Shown here in pieces: positions 7,995 to 15,967 of a stretch of DNA of 64,000 nt. Origin of the DNA: Halobacillus_B rhizosphaerae (GTDB taxonomy: Bacteria; Bacillota; Bacilli; Bacillales; Halobacillaceae). The number at the start of each line of letters is the position of its first letter. Position 1 is the stretch's first letter. Position numbers and translations under genes: made by a program. The stretch lies in contig NZ_JAUTWQ010000001.1 of the NCBI RefSeq assembly GCF_046719735.1, forward strand, positions 496,001 to 560,000, written 5' to 3'. A model generated the notes under the pieces. That model saw only the letters and a list, made by a program, of their open reading frames with translations. It did no database searches and was not told where the DNA came from.

Positions 7995-8894
7995 ATGGGT
8001 ACCACTCAACCTAAATATAATATTAAGGCAGTATCAAGAATGATTGGAATTCAGCCTGGCACGTTAAGGGCATGGGAGCGGCGCTACCAAATGATTTGTC
8101 CAGTACGAAATGAAGCTGGGCACCGTTTATATACGGACGATCATATAAGGATTCTGGAGTGGCTGAAGGAAAAAGTTAATAAAGGATTTACCATTTCCCA
8201 GGCTGTCGCCTTGTTAGAAAATAATAAAGATACCCTTCATGATTCTCATCAAGCTGAGAATCGAAGCGAGATGGATAATATTGAAGAGCAGCTTATGGAC
8301 GCGCTGCTGTCTTTTAATGAGAAAAAGGCCCAGCAGTACCTGGATCAGGCATTTAGTCTTTTTTCCCCTGAGACTGTCGCGATTGAAATCATTGGACCGA
8401 TCCTCGTGAAAACAGGCGACCTTTGGGAGGCTAACAAGATAACAAGTGCTCACGAACATTTTTCCAGCCACTTTTTAAAATCAAGGATAGGTATGATGCT
8501 GCTTTCAATTCCAACGGCTGCTATTCATCCCAAAGCTCTGCTCGTATGCGGACCGAATGAGAAACACGAACTGGGTTTAATGATTTTTGCATTATATTTA
8601 AAACGTCAAGGCTATGATGTGGTGTATTTAGGACAAAGCATTGCCGGAGGGGATATTGACCTCGTCATCGATGAAATCAGTCCGGCATATTTGTTTATGT
8701 CGTGTACCTTACTTAAGAATATTTCGATTTCACTGAGGCTGGCCGAGTCTCTGCATAAGAAGTTCCCGAAATTACAAATCGGACTTGGTGGTTATGCTTA
8801 TGACCAGTTATCAGAATTTGATAAAAAAAGAATGGCGCCATACGTGGTTGGCAACAATATGAAAGATTGGGATTTATGGCTGAATAAGCAATAA
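7995..8894 (+). CDS. CarH/LitR-like B12-binding MerR-family regulator (putative photoreceptor)
   Basis: A 299-residue protein. MerR DNA-binding domain at 8-75 ('LRAWERRYQMICPVRNEAGHRLY'), linker, helical B12-capping domain at 92-170, and Rossmann cobalamin domain at 178-295. W144 with E154-H155 forms the W-x9-EH motif, and E189-K-H191-E-L-G194 is the cobalamin His motif. Both are signatures of adenosylcobalamin light sensors such as CarH. The residue after the Trp is Glu, where T. thermophilus CarH has His132. ATG 7995 is chosen over 7971 because GGAGG (7982-7986) is spaced 8 bases from it. Such proteins repress in the dark and release DNA in light. No carotenoid gene lies nearby. Confidence 0.85.
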   Translation: MGTTQPKYNIKAVSRMIGIQPGTLRAWERRYQMICPVRNEAGHRLYTDDHIRILEWLKEKVNKGFTISQAVALLENNKDTLHDSHQAENRSEMDNIEEQLMDALLSFNEKKAQQYLDQAFSLFSPETVAIEIIGPILVKTGDLWEANKITSAHEHFSSHFLKSRIGMMLLSIPTAAIHPKALLVCGPNEKHELGLMIFALYLKRQGYDVVYLGQSIAGGDIDLVIDEISPAYLFMSCTLLKNISISLRLAESLHKKFPKLQIGLGGYAYDQLSEFDKKRMAPYVVGNNMKDWDLWLNKQ

Positions 8895-8917
8895 AAGCTA
8901 GGACTTTGACTAAATTG

Positions 8918-8947
8918 TTGTCCCCCATCTATTTTGTCAGATATAAT
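8918..8947 (+). promoter_or_regulatory. Possible sigma-A promoter of mecB
   Basis: TTGTCC (8918-8923), an 18-base spacer, and a perfect TATAAT (8942-8947), about 75 bases before the mecB start. Confidence 0.45.
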
Positions 8948-9022
8948 TTGAAAAAGGGTGCCATTATCGCACTTCTCATCATAAGATATAGATAACACAT
9001 AATTGAGACAGGGGGCGATCAT

Positions 9023-9607
9023 GTGCGAGTAGAAAGACTTACGAACGAGAAGTTTAAAATATTTCTCACTTTCGATGACTTAATGGATAGGGGACTCACT
9101 CGAGATGAGCTGTGGAATGATCTTCCAAGAGTGCATCGTATCTTCAGTGATATGATGTATGATGCGGGAATTGAGCTTGGAGTCGAGCTGAATGGTGTTC
9201 TCCTTGTCCAAGTATATCTATTACAAGCGCAAGGAATGTTAGTAGTAGTTACGAGGACAGAAGCAGATGACTTAGATGAAGATGAAGATTATATGGAAAT
9301 GAAAGTCACGCTTGATGAAAGTAAAGAAATGATGTTTATTTTTAATGACTTTGAAGATGTTATTCAGGCAGGTGTTCATTTAAATCAATTAGGTGTAAGC
9401 GGAGGCAGTGTGTTTTCCTACAATGATGATTATTATATGCTGTTCGAGGATGAAGATATTATCCACCTTGATCCAGAACAAGTAATCGCTTTATTGTCTG
9501 AGTTTGCCTCAGCATCTGCTGCTACATCCTACCGTTTGAAAGAGTATGGAAATACAATTATGGATGGGCAGGCTTGTAAAACTATTTTTGAATATTTTTC
9601 TAATTAA
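9023..9607 (+). CDS. mecB: MecA-family ClpC adaptor (MecB/YpbH)
   Basis: A 194-residue adaptor with the MecA N-terminal signature 'MRVERLTNEKFKIFLTFDDL', which binds substrates. After an acidic linker ('DDLDEDEDYMEM') comes the C-terminal ClpC-binding domain. GTG 9023 is the start because AGGGGG is spaced 8 bases away; the ATG two bases upstream is out of frame. Position beside ypbG identifies it as the YpbH paralogue rather than MecA. It directs proteins to ClpCP degradation. Confidence 0.87.
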   Translation: MRVERLTNEKFKIFLTFDDLMDRGLTRDELWNDLPRVHRIFSDMMYDAGIELGVELNGVLLVQVYLLQAQGMLVVVTRTEADDLDEDEDYMEMKVTLDESKEMMFIFNDFEDVIQAGVHLNQLGVSGGSVFSYNDDYYMLFEDEDIIHLDPEQVIALLSEFASASAATSYRLKEYGNTIMDGQACKTIFEYFSN

Positions 9608-9616
9608 TAACTGTCC

Positions 9617-9650
9617 AGAACGATGCTGAAGAGAAGCTTCGTTCTTTTTT
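9617..9650 (+). terminator. Terminator of mecB
   Basis: AGAACGA (9617-9623) pairs with TCGTTCT (9639-9645), followed by T residues. Confidence 0.8.
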
Positions 9651-9742
9651 ATTTTTAAATAGAAGCACTGGATTGATCATGTTAAGATATAAAAGTACAG
9701 AATTATGATTGATAGAGGTAAACACGGAATGGAGTGTAATAA

Positions 9743-10687
9743 ATGAAGATTGCGGTATTATATGGGGGAACTTCAGGTGAGAGGGAAGTTTCACTTTCCA
9801 CAGGTAAAGGTATAGTTAAAGCATTAGAGAATAAGGGCCATGAAGTCATAGGAATTGATTTTCAGCCTCATAAATTAGATGAAATTATTTCTTTGCAGGT
9901 AGACCTAGTATTCATAGGCTTACATGGTAAATTTGGCGAAGATGGCAAGATTCAAGGTCTATTAGACATGCTTGAAATACCTTACGTTGGTTCTGGAGTT
10001 CTAGCATCTGCTCTTGCTATGGATAAAGCGAAATCAAAGCAAATCTTTCAATTAAATGGGCTTCAAACGGCCAAAAGCAAGACCTATGAAGTTCATTCGG
10101 ATTTTAGTGTTGAAGAGACTTCAAAGGATATCCTGGCATCGTTTACCCTGCCATTTGTAGTGAAGCCCAACCAAGAAGGCTCTACATTGGGGTTAACAAT
10201 TGTGAAGCAGGAGGAGCAGCTAGAGCAGGCACTTATTACTGCATCCAAATCTGATTCCGTTATACTAGTAGAAGACTACGTAAAAGGGAAAGAGGTAACG
10301 GTTCCGGTCGTAGGAAGGCAAGGGGAAGAACGTGCCCTTCCTGTCATAGAAATTATTCCGAAAAATGAGTATTATGATTTTGATTCCAAGTATCAGCCAG
10401 GAGGCAGTGAACATATTGTACCTGCTGAGTTGGAAGGCAGGCTGACGCAACAGCTGCAGAATGAAGCCGTTCAAGCTCATCAATTACTGGGATGTAGTGT
10501 ATATTCAAGGGTGGATTTTATTATTAACGAAGGAAACGAACCTATCATACTTGAAGTAAACACTCTTCCAGGAATGACACCTACCAGTTTGTTTCCAGAT
10601 TCAGCTAAGGTGATAGGGTGGAGTTATGACGACCTGATTCAGAAATTTGTCGAACTTTCTGCGGTCGAAAAGAAACAAGTGTTGTAA
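9743..10687 (+). CDS. ddl: D-alanine--D-alanine ligase
   Basis: A 314-residue ATP-grasp enzyme joining two D-alanines for peptidoglycan precursors. It shows YGGTSGEREVSL (N terminus), GLHGKFGEDG, PFVVKPNQEGSTLG (nucleotide site), YYDFDSKY, and the C-terminal EVNTLPGMTPTSLFP. The conserved Tyr/Lys 'DSKY' loop fits D-Ala-D-Ala rather than D-lactate ligation. It stands alone rather than next to murF as in B. subtilis. A second ddl elsewhere cannot be excluded. Confidence 0.93.
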   Translation: MKIAVLYGGTSGEREVSLSTGKGIVKALENKGHEVIGIDFQPHKLDEIISLQVDLVFIGLHGKFGEDGKIQGLLDMLEIPYVGSGVLASALAMDKAKSKQIFQLNGLQTAKSKTYEVHSDFSVEETSKDILASFTLPFVVKPNQEGSTLGLTIVKQEEQLEQALITASKSDSVILVEDYVKGKEVTVPVVGRQGEERALPVIEIIPKNEYYDFDSKYQPGGSEHIVPAELEGRLTQQLQNEAVQAHQLLGCSVYSRVDFIINEGNEPIILEVNTLPGMTPTSLFPDSAKVIGWSYDDLIQKFVELSAVEKKQVL

Positions 10688-10696
10688 TCGCTTACA
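10683..10696 (+). promoter_or_regulatory. cre-like CcpA site upstream of gudB
   Basis: TGTAATCGCTTACA matches all defined positions of the catabolite-responsive element TGWAANCGNTNWCA. It overlaps the ddl stop codon and lies about 63 bases upstream of the gudB -10 candidate. Confidence 0.6.
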
Positions 10697-10734
10697 AAAA
10701 GTCGTAAAATTGCTAGGGAAATAAGTGATTACTG

Positions 10735-10764
10735 CTTTCTTTCGTACGAAGGAAAGTGTATACT
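10735..10764 (+). promoter_or_regulatory. gudB promoter region with a 22-base imperfect palindrome
   Basis: The 22-base segment 10735-10756 is a palindrome with a single mismatched pair, centred on the perfect TTCGTACGAA (10741-10750). TATACT at 10759-10764 follows as the probable -10 box. No good -35 is visible, so the palindrome occupies the -35 region and is a candidate repressor or activator site. Confidence 0.5.
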
Positions 10765-10816
10765 ATTGACTGAAAGATGACCCGAAGCGAATGGATTTGA
10801 TATAGGAGGTAAATTG

Positions 10817-12097
10817 ATGGTAGCCGATAAGCCAGCAGATACTGCTAACGAGAAAAATGACAAACTTGACGTGTTAAAATCTACTCAAACGGTAGTCAAA
10901 AAAGCCTTAGATAAATTGGGGTACCCTGATGAAGTTTATGAATTACTTAAAGAACCAGTTCGTATGATGACGGTTCGCATACCTGTAAGAATGGATAATG
11001 ACTCTGTGAAAATATTTACAGGATATCGCGCCCAGCATAATGACGCAGTAGGACCAACAAAGGGCGGAGTGCGTTTCCATCCAAATGTCTCTGAAAAAGA
11101 GGTTAAAGCACTCTCTATCTGGATGAGTTTAAAAGCTGGAATTGTAGATCTACCTTACGGCGGAGGTAAAGGGGGCATAGTTTGTGACCCTCGTGAAATG
11201 TCCTTCCGTGAATTGGAGGGAGTCAGCCGTGGGTATGTACGTGCAATCAGTCAAATTGTCGGACCAACTAAAGATATACCGGCACCGGATGTATTTACTA
11301 ACTCGCAAATCATGGCTTGGATGATGGATGAATACAGTCGTATAGATGAATTTAATAATCCTGGATTTATTACTGGGAAACCACTGGTGCTTGGCGGTTC
11401 ACATGGACGCGAAACGGCCACAGCCAAAGGTGTGACGATCTGCATCGAAGAAGCTGCTAAGAAAAAGGCAATTAATTTAGAAGGAGCAAGAATCGTTGTT
11501 CAAGGCTTCGGAAACGCTGGTAGCTTTCTTGCTAAGTTTATGCATGATCGCGGTGCTAAAGTTATTGGAATATCTGATGCTTACGGTGGATTGCATGATC
11601 CTGAAGGGTTAGATATTGATTACTTACTCGATCGTCGTGATAGTTTTGGAACGGTCACTAACTTGTTCAAAAACACCATAACAAACCAGGAACTGTTGGA
11701 ACTGGATTGCGATATCCTTGTACCGGCAGCGATTGAGAATCAAATTACTGAAGAAAATGCTTATAATGTGAAAGCATCTATCGTTGTTGAAGCAGCCAAC
11801 GGGCCAACGACATTAGATGCAACGAGAATTTTATCGGAGAGAGGAATTTTACTTGTTCCAGACGTTCTGGCATCTGCAGGTGGAGTAACGGTCTCTTACT
11901 TTGAGTGGGTTCAGAATAAACAGGGATATTATTGGACTGAAGAAGAAGTAGAAGAGAAACTCCATAAGGTGATTATTAAAGGCTTTGATAACGTATACAA
12001 GACCGCTGAAACAAGAAGAGTCGACATGAGACTTGCTGCTTATATGGTCGGTGTTCGAAAAATGGCAGAAGCTTCAAGATTCCGCGGATGGATATAA
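10817..12097 (+). CDS. gudB: NAD-dependent glutamate dehydrogenase
   Basis: A 426-residue enzyme converting glutamate to 2-oxoglutarate and ammonia. It has the Glu/Leu/Phe/Val dehydrogenase signature GPTKGGVRFHP, the catalytic-lysine region LPYGGGKGG, and the NAD-binding GFGNAGS. It is almost colinear with B. subtilis GudB but has EVKALSIW without the direct repeat that makes the 168 gene cryptic, so it should be active. ATG 10817 follows TAGGAGGT at a good distance; TTG 10814 is less likely. A cre-like site and a palindrome lie upstream. Confidence 0.95.
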   Translation: MVADKPADTANEKNDKLDVLKSTQTVVKKALDKLGYPDEVYELLKEPVRMMTVRIPVRMDNDSVKIFTGYRAQHNDAVGPTKGGVRFHPNVSEKEVKALSIWMSLKAGIVDLPYGGGKGGIVCDPREMSFRELEGVSRGYVRAISQIVGPTKDIPAPDVFTNSQIMAWMMDEYSRIDEFNNPGFITGKPLVLGGSHGRETATAKGVTICIEEAAKKKAINLEGARIVVQGFGNAGSFLAKFMHDRGAKVIGISDAYGGLHDPEGLDIDYLLDRRDSFGTVTNLFKNTITNQELLELDCDILVPAAIENQITEENAYNVKASIVVEAANGPTTLDATRILSERGILLVPDVLASAGGVTVSYFEWVQNKQGYYWTEEEVEEKLHKVIIKGFDNVYKTAETRRVDMRLAAYMVGVRKMAEASRFRGWI

Positions 12098-12112
12098 GTT
12101 GATTCCTTATTC

Positions 12113-12146
12113 TAAATCTCCTATCATTTACATGGTAGGAGATTTA
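12113..12146 (+). terminator. Terminator of gudB
   Basis: AAATCTCCTA (12113-12122) pairs with TAGGAGATTT (12135-12144). Confidence 0.8.
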
Positions 12147-12190
12147 TTATGTTTATATGTTCAAGCTTTTTTGAAAGAGGAGTGAAGTAG

Positions 12191-13189
12191 TTGCAACGAC
12201 AACAACAGGTAATCATTATAGGAGCAGGACCGTGCGGGATGAGTGCGGCAATAGAATTAAAAAGGCAAGGGATAGAACCCCTGTTAATTGAAAAAGGAAA
12301 TGTGGTAAATTCCATTTATAACTATCCTACCCATCAGACCTTTTTCAGCTCTAGTGAAAAGCTTGAAATTGGAAATATCCCTTTTATTACGGAAAGACAA
12401 AAGCCGGTGAGAAATGAGGCGCTCGCTTATTATCGTTCTGTCGCAGAACGGGAAAGTTTAAATATTCATGCGTTTGAAAAAGTATCCCATGTAGAAAAAA
12501 CTGGTGAAGGATTTATGGTGTATACAGAAAGAAAAGATAAGCAGTCCTGTCAATATGCGGCACAACATATCATTGTCGCAACAGGCTACTATGATCAGCC
12601 TAATTATTTAGGAGTTAAAGGGGAAAATCTGCCAAAGGTTATGCATTACTTTAAGGAAGCTCACCCTTATTATAATAAAGATGTAGTAGTCATCGGAGGA
12701 AAAAATTCTGCGGCAGATGCCACCTTGGAGTTGGTGAAATCAGGAGCGAGAGTAACTGTTCTTTACCGTGGAGAAGAATACTCGAAAAGTATCAAACCGT
12801 GGATTCTGCCTCAATTTGAAGCTCTTGTAAATAAAGACATTGTACAAATGGAGTTTTGTGCACACATTGAGGAAATTACAGAAGATGAAGTAGTCTATGA
12901 ATGTAAAGGTCAGCAGAAACGGATAAAAAATGATTTTGTATTCGCTATGACTGGGTACCGTCCAGATCATAACTTTCTAACTGAAATGGGTGTAGAACTC
13001 GACAGCGAAACTGGCCGGCCGGCTTTTAGTGAACATACGATGGAAACCAATGTTTCTGGAATTTATATTGCAGGAGTAATCGCTGCTGGTTACAATAATA
13101 ATGAAATTTTCATTGAGAACGGCCGTTATCACGGAGGGAAGATTGCTGCTTCCATTGCTGATCATATTAAAAAGAAAGGTCATGTGTAG
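12191..13189 (+). CDS. ypdA: Bacilliredoxin reductase YpdA
   Basis: A 332-residue flavoprotein. The FAD fold IIIGAGPCGMSAA lies at the N terminus with a Cys at position 15, the conserved YpdA cysteine. The NADPH fold VVIGGKNSAADATLEL lies near 160, and a C-terminal FAD segment 'GIYIAGVIAAGYNNNEIFIENGRYHG' follows. It regenerates bacilliredoxins with NADPH in the bacillithiol system, consistent with bshA at 51761. TTG 12191 is the start, 7-8 bases after GAGGAG. Confidence 0.9.
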   Translation: MQRQQQVIIIGAGPCGMSAAIELKRQGIEPLLIEKGNVVNSIYNYPTHQTFFSSSEKLEIGNIPFITERQKPVRNEALAYYRSVAERESLNIHAFEKVSHVEKTGEGFMVYTERKDKQSCQYAAQHIIVATGYYDQPNYLGVKGENLPKVMHYFKEAHPYYNKDVVVIGGKNSAADATLELVKSGARVTVLYRGEEYSKSIKPWILPQFEALVNKDIVQMEFCAHIEEITEDEVVYECKGQQKRIKNDFVFAMTGYRPDHNFLTEMGVELDSETGRPAFSEHTMETNVSGIYIAGVIAAGYNNNEIFIENGRYHGGKIAASIADHIKKKGHV

Positions 13190-13215
13190 AGTTTCCTCTG
13201 CCATGACCTTTCTTT
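13171..13215. terminator. Bidirectional terminator between ypdA and ansA
   Basis: Perfect 14-base arms at 13171-13184 and 13202-13215 (AAAGAAAGGTCATG and its complement) enclose a 17-base loop. The left arm lies inside the last ypdA codons. T-rich flanks occur on both strands. Confidence 0.85.
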
Positions 13216-13246
13216 ACGTCCAAGTAATTGTAGATTGAAATCAGGA

Positions 13247-14218
13247 TTAATAACTGAACATAGGAGATAATTCAATAGGGTTAGAGGTCATTTCCAGTGC
13301 GACCATGAGTTTGATTCTTGCTTTTGGTCCTGTCAGACCATTAGCAAATATAATTCCCATTTCTTTCAACTGCCGGCCGCCGCCAGGATATCCATATGTA
13401 GCTTGAACGATTCCTTGGTAGCAGCGGGAAACTAAGACTACCGGAATATGGTCCTCGATGACACGTTTGAGAGCCTCCACTGTTTCCGGGGGAAGGTTCC
13501 CCTGACCTAATGCTTCGATTACAATTCCATCCACGCCGCTTTCTCTTACGGCATCTATCAGTAAACCATCCATGCCGGCATATGCTTTGATTAAAGAAAC
13601 CTTTTTGTTTATTTTTTGAATTGGGTAGGAATCATGCCCGGTCATTTTGTGATGAAAGAAAACTTCCTGTTTAGTAGTAATACCAATAGGACCATACTGT
13701 GGACTTTGGAAAGTTGCAACGTTGCTGGTTGAAGTCTTTGTAACATTCTTAGCTGTGTGAATTTCATCATTCATCACTACGAGTACGCCTTTATCTTGTG
13801 CCTCATCACAGCAGGCGACTCGAATGGCGCTAAGTAAATTGTACAATCCATCCGAGCCGATTTCATTGCTTGATCTCATGGCACCAGTAACCACTACGGG
13901 TTTTCGAGTCTGAAGAAATAAGTCGAGAAAATAGGCAGTTTCTTCAAGCGTATCCGTACCATGGGTAATCACTATACCATCATAATTTTTAATGGCCATT
14001 TTTTCGTGGATCGACTGTCCGAGTTTTAACATATGATCCGGACGAATGTGGGGAGAAGGTAAATAAAAGAGAATATCATCTTCTATTTGTACCTCGTTTT
14101 CAAGGGTCGAAGAGATTTCCTGTAAAGGATGATTATCTGAAGTATTGACTTCTCCAGTTGCTTTATCTTCTTTCATAGAAATCGTTCCACCAGTATGAAT
14201 GATTAGAATTTTCTTCAT
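13247..14218 (-). CDS. ansA: L-asparaginase, type I
   Basis: A 323-residue cytoplasmic asparaginase. The two catalytic threonine motifs are HTGGTISM (N terminus) and ITHGTDTLEETAYF near residue 85. MRSSNEIGSDG is also typical. No signal peptide is present, so it is the cytoplasmic type. It hydrolyses asparagine to aspartate and ammonia. It is transcribed against ypdA and divergently from prsW. AnsB (aspartase), its usual operon partner in B. subtilis, is not adjacent. Confidence 0.92.
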   Translation of the reverse strand: MKKILIIHTGGTISMKEDKATGEVNTSDNHPLQEISSTLENEVQIEDDILFYLPSPHIRPDHMLKLGQSIHEKMAIKNYDGIVITHGTDTLEETAYFLDLFLQTRKPVVVTGAMRSSNEIGSDGLYNLLSAIRVACCDEAQDKGVLVVMNDEIHTAKNVTKTSTSNVATFQSPQYGPIGITTKQEVFFHHKMTGHDSYPIQKINKKVSLIKAYAGMDGLLIDAVRESGVDGIVIEALGQGNLPPETVEALKRVIEDHIPVVLVSRCYQGIVQATYGYPGGGRQLKEMGIIFANGLTGPKARIKLMVALEMTSNPIELSPMFSY

Positions 14219-14313
14219 GAATTTACACCTGCTTCCATTTCGTTTGTTCCTTTTCCTCTTTCTTCATGATACGATGAAATGTATGGGAAAGAAAGAGAGA
14301 GGGCTGATGAATT

Positions 14314-14964
14314 ATGGCCATTTTGACGGCGGCCATTGCTCCTGCCATAGCTATTATGACTTTTATATATTTGACAAAGCGAATTGCACTTGAGCCATTG
14401 CCGCTTATTATTAGAATGTTTATTATCGGTGCAATCTTAGTTTTCCCGCTCATGTTTATTCAATATGCTTTTGAAAGTGAAGGCTTTTTTCAATCGCACT
14501 TCCTACGTTCACTGTTTTTAGCAGGGTTATTAGAAGAGTTTTTTAAATGGTTTTTCCTTCTCTTTGTTGCCTACAGGCATGCTAACTTTGACCATCCGTA
14601 TGACGGAATAATCTATGGAGTTTCCGTCAGTTTAGGCTTTGCAACGGTTGAAAATATCATTTACTTATTTGCTAATGGCATTCAAATTGCAATGATGCGT
14701 GCTATCTTTCCTGTTTCTTCACACGCTTTATTTGGTATTTTGATGGGGTATTATATGGGTAAAGCAAAGTTTACCAGAGCTTCAAGAAGGCTATATCTTT
14801 CTATTTCTTTGTTGATTCCATTTATGTTACATAGTGTGTATGATTATATTTTATCCGTAAAGCAGCACTCCTGGATGTATTGGATTACTCCTTTCATGAT
14901 TGTTTTATGGATTATTAGTGTAAGGAAAATTCGACTTGCTAATCAACAGCCAAAACAGATCTAA
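14314..14964 (+). CDS. prsW: Intramembrane protease PrsW
   Basis: A 216-residue multi-span membrane protein. The active-site glutamates lie in LLEEFFKW near residue 70, and SHALFGILMGYYMGKA near 150 supplies the histidine motif. In B. subtilis PrsW makes the first cut in anti-sigma factor RsiW, activating sigma-W under envelope stress. Length and order match. ATG 14314 is chosen by similarity to the family N terminus, because the GAGAGG site is rather distant. The neighbour sleB is the same as in B. subtilis. Confidence 0.92.
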   Translation: MAILTAAIAPAIAIMTFIYLTKRIALEPLPLIIRMFIIGAILVFPLMFIQYAFESEGFFQSHFLRSLFLAGLLEEFFKWFFLLFVAYRHANFDHPYDGIIYGVSVSLGFATVENIIYLFANGIQIAMMRAIFPVSSHALFGILMGYYMGKAKFTRASRRLYLSISLLIPFMLHSVYDYILSVKQHSWMYWITPFMIVLWIISVRKIRLANQQPKQI

Positions 14965-14980
14965 CATAGAATTTAATTCT

Positions 14981-15011
14981 AAACCTCCCTCTTTCCAGGG
15001 GAGGTTTTTTT
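14981..15011 (+). terminator. Terminator of prsW
   Basis: AAACCTCCC (14981-14989) pairs with GGGAGGTTT (14999-15007) and runs into T. Confidence 0.88.
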
Positions 15012-15067
15012 GTTGGATTAGGCTAGGTGTGGATAAAAGACAGATAAGCTTCTGTTCTATGTCTGAA

Positions 15068-15097
15068 TGTATAAAGTGATGATTTAGTAAAACACTA
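15068..15097 (+). promoter_or_regulatory. Possible sigma-G promoter of sleB
   Basis: TGTATA (15068-15073), a 17-base spacer, and AACACTA (15091-15097) resemble the sigma-G consensus TGHATA / CATAMTA, with five of seven -10 positions. sleB-ypeB is forespore-expressed in B. subtilis. Confidence 0.4.
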
Positions 15098-15120
15098 CTA
15101 CTACAAAAATATGTAGTAGT
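15097..15120. repeat. Hairpin before the sleB ribosome site
   Basis: ACTACTAC (15097-15104) and GTAGTAGT (15113-15120) form a perfect 8-base inverted repeat with an 8-base AT loop. It ends two bases before the AGGGGTG ribosome site of sleB. There is no T-run, so it is not a terminator. Confidence 0.5.
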
Positions 15121-15137
15121 CAGGGGTGCGAAAATAA

Positions 15138-15956
15138 ATGGTGTGGAAGAAAACAATAATCGTTTGTTTAGGATTTGCCCTAATTATTTTCCCTTGTTCT
15201 GAATGGGCTCAGCACAAGCAAGTTCATGCATTTTCAAATCAAATCATACAGCATGGAGCAACGGGTGATGATGTAATAGAGCTCCAATCCAGATTACAGT
15301 ACTTAGGATTTTATAACGGGGATATTGATGGAGTTTTTGGCTGGGGAACGTATTGGGCTGTTCGAAATTTTCAATATGAATTTGGATTGAAAATAGATGG
15401 TCTTGTAGGTTCTAAAGTGAAACAAAAGCTAACTAAAGCAAGTAAGTATGATAAGAGTTATGTAAAGAGCCAGATTGAAAAAGGGAACGACTTTACCTAT
15501 TATGGCGGCGTACCAAAAAAACAGCAGACGAAGCAGACGAAAAAGCAGCCGAAAAAAAATCAAGCTAAGAAGCAGACTGCTGTAAATGTGCCAAGCGGTT
15601 ATTCTCAAAACGACATTAAGCTCATGGCCAATGCTGTACACGGAGAAGCCCGTGGAGAACCTTATGCAGGTCAAGTAGCTGTTGCGGCAGTAATTTTAAA
15701 TCGTGTAGATAGTGCTTCGTTTCCTAATACAGTATCCGGAGTGATATTTGAACCCCGTGCCTTTACTGCAGTAAGTGATGGGCAGATATGGCTTGAGCCC
15801 GACTCTCAATCTGAAGAGGCAGTCCTTGATGCAATGAATGGCTGGGACCCTTCTGGACAAGCCGTTTATTATTTTAACCCGAATACAGCTACATCAAGCT
15901 GGATCTGGTCACGGCCTCAAGTAAAGCAAATAGGCAAGCATATATTCTGTAAATAG
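15138..15956 (+). CDS. sleB: Spore cortex-lytic enzyme SleB
   Basis: A 272-residue secreted lytic transglycosylase acting on spore cortex with muramic-lactam. A signal peptide (about 1-32) precedes a peptidoglycan-binding domain (about 40-95, 'GDDVIELQSRLQYLGFYNGDIDGVFGWGT' region). A Lys/Gln-rich linker (about 125-150) leads to the hydrolase_2 catalytic domain with GEARGEPYAGQVAVAAVILNR. The glutamate of HGEARGE is the catalytic acid. ypeB follows by 11 bases. Confidence 0.95.
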   Translation: MVWKKTIIVCLGFALIIFPCSEWAQHKQVHAFSNQIIQHGATGDDVIELQSRLQYLGFYNGDIDGVFGWGTYWAVRNFQYEFGLKIDGLVGSKVKQKLTKASKYDKSYVKSQIEKGNDFTYYGGVPKKQQTKQTKKQPKKNQAKKQTAVNVPSGYSQNDIKLMANAVHGEARGEPYAGQVAVAAVILNRVDSASFPNTVSGVIFEPRAFTAVSDGQIWLEPDSQSEEAVLDAMNGWDPSGQAVYYFNPNTATSSWIWSRPQVKQIGKHIFCK

Positions 15957-15967
15957 GAGGTGGTAGA

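Noticed and set aside
11085..11130. Possible cryptic gudB duplication as in B. subtilis 168
   Set aside because: The region reads EVKALSIW once; no direct repeat is present.
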